A program made the position numbers and the translations under genes. Below are positions 59,401 to 64,000 of a stretch of DNA of 64,000 nt, piece by piece. Within the stretch, counting starts at the first letter, position 1; every line of letters starts with the position of its first letter. The notes under the pieces were generated by a model. It did no database searches, was not told the DNA's origin, and worked only from the letters and a program-made list of their open reading frames with translations. This stretch comes from Buxus sempervirens (taxonomy: Eukaryota; Streptophyta; Magnoliopsida; Buxales; Buxaceae), in the NCBI GenBank assembly GCA_947561395.2, contig OX387192.1, positions 36,043,520 through 36,107,519 on the forward strand, given 5' to 3'.

Positions 59401-62400
59401 CGTTTTCATCTTCGATCACCATTATAATTTCATTGACACCCGTATAAGCATCATCCTGGTTATTAAAATATGTGCCTAGTCAATGGAGTTTAAGCAACTA
59501 GGTGCTTACCAACGAACATGGCCTAGATGTAGGCTGGTTAGTGGAATTATACGAGTCGGATATTAATGCTAAAAAGGGGCAGCATATTAATAAACTGATT
59601 ATGTTTAAATGAATTATATAAGATTAAAATGACTCATTTATATTTTTTATTATTTAAAAAAAACATATTAATGGACTGAACAAAGATAAATTGAAAAATA
59701 ACAGAAACGAAAGCCTGGATAAAAAGGAGAGGAAGACCGTTTACGTTAGTTGTTACAGTGCAACAAAATGAACTTAAAGAGAAAGCTGGAGAGGGACACA
59801 CCTCATCTGTTATTCATCTTTTTCTCTTTTTCCTCCTTTCTCTTTAGGCCTTTTTATACTAAAAAACAGTAAATATAATGGGTAGGAATTAACTAGCATG
59901 ACTAGAAAGTGAAAAATATATTTATTTATGGATGAATAAATAAACAATAGTTATATTTAATAATATAACATAAATATAGCAATGAATAATACTTTAAATA
60001 GTATTTTGACATACTTAAGTTAATAAAGCCTTATTTGTAACCCATTAAAACTATATGAAAGCTGGGCCAAGAAATCCATGCTGGCATGCAGATAGTTGTT
60101 TGGCCGTGCCTGAATCCTGCAGCTGGTTCCTAGATCAAACTTGCCTAGGCTGGTAAGAACTGCCTCTTAAAAATCTTGATTGCCTAGGCACGTAGGCGTG
60201 TCAACAATGTCTGTTGGCACATTCTTTATTTTCCTTTTTTATCTTTTCTTTTTTTTTTTTTTTTTTGGGTATTTTTTCTTGTTAGTTGTTATTTCCTTAC
60301 TGGATGCTTGGAAGCAGCTTCTTAAAGATTACGTTCAAGACAACAATCTTATCTGTCATCTCAAGTATATATGATTTACATCTTGATGGCCTCAAAGATG
60401 TTGGAATAAATGAGAAGTTGATTTCCAGATGTTCATTAGAGTAATTGATCCAATTATATCTCATTTTATTTTGGCATTTTTAAAATGCATTTGCGCGTAT
60501 AGGACATTAGTTTCCTAACTCTTGGCATAAAATGATAAAATCACTCCTGCATTACAAGGTTTCAGATAAGCAATAACCCTAACAATTAGGCATTTAGACC
60601 TCATTTTATTTTTACGTTGTTTCTAGTTACTACTTACATATTAATGCAGTATAGTATCATAAAAAAATGGTTATATGGCATCTTATAGTGGCTAGGAATG
60701 TTCCTCTCCTTTTGTGTGTGTGTGAGGGAGAGAGAGATAAGAGTTAGTGATTTTTGTCATGTGGAGAGGTTTGATGACCAATCTCAACAGGTAACATTTA
60801 AATAGATCGTATGGAAAATATTTCCACTCATATAGCTCCATTGTTGCATGTTTACATGATATCCTCATGTGTAAAGATATCTGTATTTTTTTTCCTTCTA
60901 AGATTTTTCTAACCCTTCCGTTAGAAAGGTACTAGATTTAGTGATGCTTTTTGCCACATGGTAAATGTGTTTTAGGCTGAAAGGTACATATGCAAGAGAA
61001 GCATGTCCTCTTGTGAGCATAAATACCTTTAAAGTGCTTTATTACAAGACTAAGGGTGGATTGTATTACTTATCTATGGCCAAAAATAAATCTTATTAAA
61101 TTATCTTATTAGTTGAGTTGATGAATGCCTTTCTCCCAATTGAAAATATGAATCTATAAGTTTCCTGGGATATTTAATATTTTCTAGCTTTCAATATACA
61201 CTTTTTAAAGTATATGACATGCATGCCGGCGAAATTTCGTTTTCCAGGTGGTAGCAGCACGAAATTTGAAAGGAAAAGCCTTTTTGCTGCTTTTCCCTTC
61301 CATGCCGGCAAAATTGGCGGTATGCCAAAGAAATCTGGGAATTTTTTCCCCAGATTGAAACAAATTTCAGCAAAATTTGGTGGCATGCCGGCAAAACCTG
61401 ACGAAATTTCCCAGATTTCCCCAAAAAGGGGAAATTGTGGGGAATTCTTTTTCCCTTGATTTCTCAGCATGCCAAGTGAGATGCGAAATTGAAAACCTCG
61501 GTATATGCAACTGGGTGGATGTGCTGTCCAGAGCGTCTGGTGTTGAAAAACTCGAGGGTTAGACATTAATTGATTGGCCTACTGAAAAGATATAATGTTT
61601 CCTCGGGTGTTTCTTATCTTTTCCTTAAATCTCATCTGATCATTAAAAAGGATGCTTCAAATGAGCTTACAACCTTCTCTAATATCTAGCCTTTCATCTG
61701 TTGGGAGGGACATATACGTTCTTAAGTGAATCCCAGCCCAATACGTGCATATGCAGAAAAGATACACATGTCAGCTATAATCCATTAGATTCTTTTGAGT
61801 GATGCCTTTTCTTTCTAGAACACAGTAAGGTTATAGTTTAATTATTCTTCTCACTACTGCCTAGGTTATAATGGTTAAATATGCTTTATTCATTAACATT
61901 TGCTTCCCTTTGGTTTATGTTACTTCAATAATTTCCAGGGGGAAGAATATAAGTTGTTTTGGCCGGATCAGCCTGAATTTGTGAGAATGGCTGCTCGATT
62001 TGGGGCCACAATTATACCTTTTGGAGTCATCGGAGAAGATGACATTGCAGAAGTAAGTTTGTGCTTATTCATATCTATGGCAATTTCATGCTTTTATGAG
62101 CAAACTTCTCTGGACCTGGGAAGTTTGATATCATTACATCCATTTAATTTCAGCATTATTTATTGATATACTGTGAATTTGTCCCTATTAGATTGTTTTT
62201 ATACTGATTTATCGAACTTTGTAGATTTACAATCTATATTATTATTTATTGAACTTTGAACCGGATCTTTATATTCAGATTGGTTATACAACATGTTTGA
62301 CATAATGATACGAGTTCAATATTCTCTTTGCATGAAGAATTATAATCCTAGTGATGGAAAGATATCAGGACAGGAACCATTATTGAATAAGCAAAAGAAA

Positions 62401-63504
62401 GGAACCAGTAAACTAGCTATTTCAATGAGGATGCCTTTAAGCAACTAGTAAGAGGCAAATTGAAATCAAATTGAAAGCATTTTCAGGCAGGCAACTATTT
62501 ACAAAGATCAAGCTGACCAAGAAAAGTCTATTTTTTTTATTTATTTATTAAATAAACATGGCTCTTTCAATGAGGATGCCTTTAATGATTCGTGGTTTTA
62601 TGATGTTAATCATGTTTGCCTTTTTTGGTTTCCTTCTCTCGTATACATATTAATAGTAAATTTTTTTTTTGGGTATCTTTATATCTTATATTTTTTCCTA
62701 TTTGATGCTTCCCCACGTCCTTTACTTTCTGAGGATCAATTTTTGTTTTTTTTCCCAAATCCTTTCAAATACGTGTATTATTTTCCATATTCTTTTGTGC
62801 TATATCATTTTTTTTCTATTTCTTTATTTTTTTTCCTATCTGTTGTGTTTACCTGTGATTCATTTTCTTGTTCAAAGCATTTATTACTCCCTGCTTCCCC
62901 CAACCCAAAAAACCTGCCCAAAACCACATAGTATAACTCTCTTTTTGCATTTTTATTCAACAGAGCACTTTCATTAATGTTGGTTGACATTGTTCTGTTG
63001 TTGAATGTGGCAGTTGGTTCTTGATTACAATGATATAATGAGGATCCCATTGCTTGGTGACTGGGTAAGGGAACGGAACAAGATTGTAAAAAATATAAGG
63101 TACTCTCTCCATTCAATAATATTGAATTGTAAATTTGGACTATTTCCAGTGTAATTTATCAGATGGTGCTGAATAAACTGAAAAAGGATTGTTGTGTTCG
63201 TAGGGCTGATTCAAGTGGGGAGGTTGTAAACCAGGATCTATTTCTTCCTGGAGTTTTGCCCAAGATACCTGGCCGTTTTTACTATCTTTTTGGGAAACCA
63301 ATTAAAACAAAGGGAATGGAGGAGCAGCTAAAGAACAGGGCGAATGCCAACGAATTGTACTTGCAGGTAAAATCCGAAATTGAGCGAATGATCGCCTTTT
63401 TGCAAAAGAAGCGGGAGGAGGACCCTTATAGGGGCATTGTAGAAAGGACCATTTACAGGGCAGTTTCTGCCCCAGTAGATCAAGTACCCACATTTGATCC
63501 ATGA
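47450..63504 (+). CDS. PES1: Phytyl ester synthase-like acyltransferase, chloroplast
   Basis: Thirteen exons join in frame to 718 residues: 47450-47885, 48082-48133, 48665-48720, 51514-51672, 51793-51897, 55537-55643, 56629-56750, 57796-57904, 58746-58888, 58977-59343, 61939-62052, 63014-63099, 63204-63504. The N-terminus (MASIVTVASVCC..., Ser/Val/Arg-rich) looks like a transit peptide. An alpha/beta-hydrolase domain follows (FLPGMDGVG near 143; GDSFGG with Ser209; GKD with Asp349; DDGHTLL with His378 as the likely triad). Then comes a DGAT2/LPLAT-type acyltransferase domain (GVPDDGPVLLIGYHMLMGLE from 455, AHPSLF 494-499, YPGGAREAL 541-549, RFGATIIPFGVIGEDDIAE). The family moves fatty acids from galactolipids to phytol and diacylglycerol in plastids during senescence and stress. 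Length fits (about 700). Introns 3, 5, 9 and 10 are long and hold repeats. The PES1 or PES2 identity is not resolved. Confidence 0.94.
48861..48939 (+). mobile_element. LINE 3'-tail fragment in intron 3 of the PES-like gene
   Basis: TGTACACCTATCGTGTAC, a TATTGATTAATATATATCC stretch and ATTACCGATC plus an A-run match the last 80 bp of the LINE at 4540-4623 (TACACCTTTGGTGTAC...ATTACCGATCAAA). It is a severe 5' truncation. No clear target duplication. Confidence 0.8.
48940..51513 (+). other. Rest of PES-like intron 3
   Basis: AT-rich intron sequence with no supportable gene. The acceptor TTTGAAG at 51513 joins phase 1 to exon 4 correctly. Confidence 0.6.
53034..53302 (+). mobile_element. 5'-truncated RTE-type LINE in intron 5 of the PES-like gene
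   Basis: From 53050 the frame reads KRIRCFGHIK, a stop, RPRDAPVRRLESMHIEG, PKRVRGRPKKTLMECIKQDL. This matches the conserved C-terminus of plant RTE elements (RLRWFGHV.RRP.DAPVRR...RGRGRPKKTW). It ends in an (ATG)n-type tail, GATGATGATGATGATG at about 53287-53303, the usual RTE 3' end. Stops show it is dead. Only about 270 bp remain. Confidence 0.85.
53303..55536 (+). other. Rest of PES-like intron 5
   Basis: AT-rich sequence with an (AT)n run at 55279-55296. No gene. The acceptor ACAACAG at 55536 joins exon 6 in phase. Confidence 0.6.
55951..55975. repeat. (TC)n microsatellite in intron 6 of the PES-like gene
   Basis: An uninterrupted TC run of about 12 units. Confidence 0.95.
59344..61200 (+). 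other. First part of PES-like intron 10
   Basis: AT-rich with a T-run at about 60247-60266 and a (GT)n/(GA)n patch near 60714-60740. No coding signal. Confidence 0.6.
61217..61475. repeat. Unclassified structured repeat with CATGCCGGC motifs
   Basis: CATGCCGGC occurs at 61222, 61301 and 61384, each followed by GAAATTT or AAAA. The ends GCATGCCGGCGAAAT and (inverted) GGCATGCTGAGAAAT are similar inverted repeats. Internal hairpins AATCTGGG/CCCAGATT (61331-61357) and ATTTCCCC/GGGGAAAT (61415-61435) are present. It is GC-richer than the host intron. No clear target duplication and no open frame with coding character. Confidence 0.5.
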
Positions 63505-64000
63505 TAAGTTGGTCTGAAATATTTATAAATTCAATGTTCTTCTCTTCTTTTCTCCACATGGGTGGTGAAAGCATGTAATTCTGTTGTATTACTAACAGGT
63601 GGGGAAGCCAGCCCCCAATCTAATAAGAAAGGTCAGATCATCATTTTTTTTTCTAATTTTATTAACGGTGGCAAAATCGTGTAGAAATACCACCATAAAG
63701 TCCATAATTTAAATATGAAAATTCTACTTTGTGAATCAGTTGATTCGTCAAGTTCTGCCAAGGATTCCCTCGTTATCATAACCTGTTCAATCTAAATGCA
63801 GGCCTCATGGAGCACTGGGATGGCTTTGCTTCTTTAGGAAAGGCATTAGTGTTGAAAATATCCTGCATAATCAAATGTAACGGATTGAACATTACTCTTA
63901 TTGGATATAAAAGGTTTCAAACTTTTGACATTCACATTCTTTTTGGACCAAGAGGTAGCATGAGCCTGATAGTTAAAAATTTTTTTTTTTAAAAGTCCAC
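63505..64000 (+). other. 3' region after the PES-like gene
   Basis: The likely 3' UTR, then AT-rich sequence to the window end. No gene is supported. Confidence 0.5.

Noticed and set aside
1-64000. CRISPR array, bacterial defence locus, operon or viral genome
   Set aside because: The sequence is plant nuclear DNA with spliced genes. No regularly spaced repeats or prokaryotic gene layout occur.

Overview
This is nuclear DNA of a flowering plant. Genes are intron-rich and AT-poor in exons, introns are AT-rich with plant-type splice sites, and the genes are plant-specific or plant-typical: a CONSTANS-like BBX factor with a CCT domain, a phytyl ester synthase-like chloroplast protein, a CASP-like fragment and plant L1-type LINEs. 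I cannot name the species. The style suggests a eudicot or basal eudicot rather than a grass. A run of exactly 200 N at 22017-22216 marks an assembly gap.

Layout. 1-4623: 3' part of a broken L1-type LINE on the + strand. 4624-9760: gene-poor, with old minus-strand LINE remnants and a small retro-insertion. 9960-11036: a wrecked, internally deleted copy of translation initiation factor eIF3d (minus strand). 11212-12179: non-autonomous hAT element. 13173-13401: hAT MITE. 14190-14395: SINE-like repeat. 15850-31200: a WDR48-like WD40 gene (+), 17 coding exons, 766 residues. 32954-36176: a near full-length hAT element with a broken transposase. 36478-40212: a BBX/CONSTANS-like gene (+), 4 exons, 399 residues. 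40906-41638: an atypical bHLH gene (-), 2 exons, 211 residues, convergent with the BBX gene. 42729-43000: a CASP-like last-exon fragment (-) with a frameshift. 43661-44647: a 5'-truncated LINE (-). 47450-63504: a phytyl ester synthase-like acyltransferase gene (+), 13 exons, 718 residues.

Four loci look functional: WDR48-like, BBX, bHLH and PES-like. In all four the exon phases join without a break and lengths fit the families. They have unrelated roles (deubiquitinase adaptor, light/flowering-type regulator, transcription factor, chloroplast lipid metabolism), so this is an ordinary plant gene neighbourhood, not an operon or cluster.

The most notable signals are in mobile-element structure. 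An autonomous-type hAT and a 968-bp deletion derivative share ends and both keep perfect 8-bp target duplications. Several very small poly(A)-tailed insertions have long target duplications, and one of them duplicated a 5' splice site of the WDR48-like gene. That gene also uses a GC-AG intron. I found no convincing novel multi-gene system.
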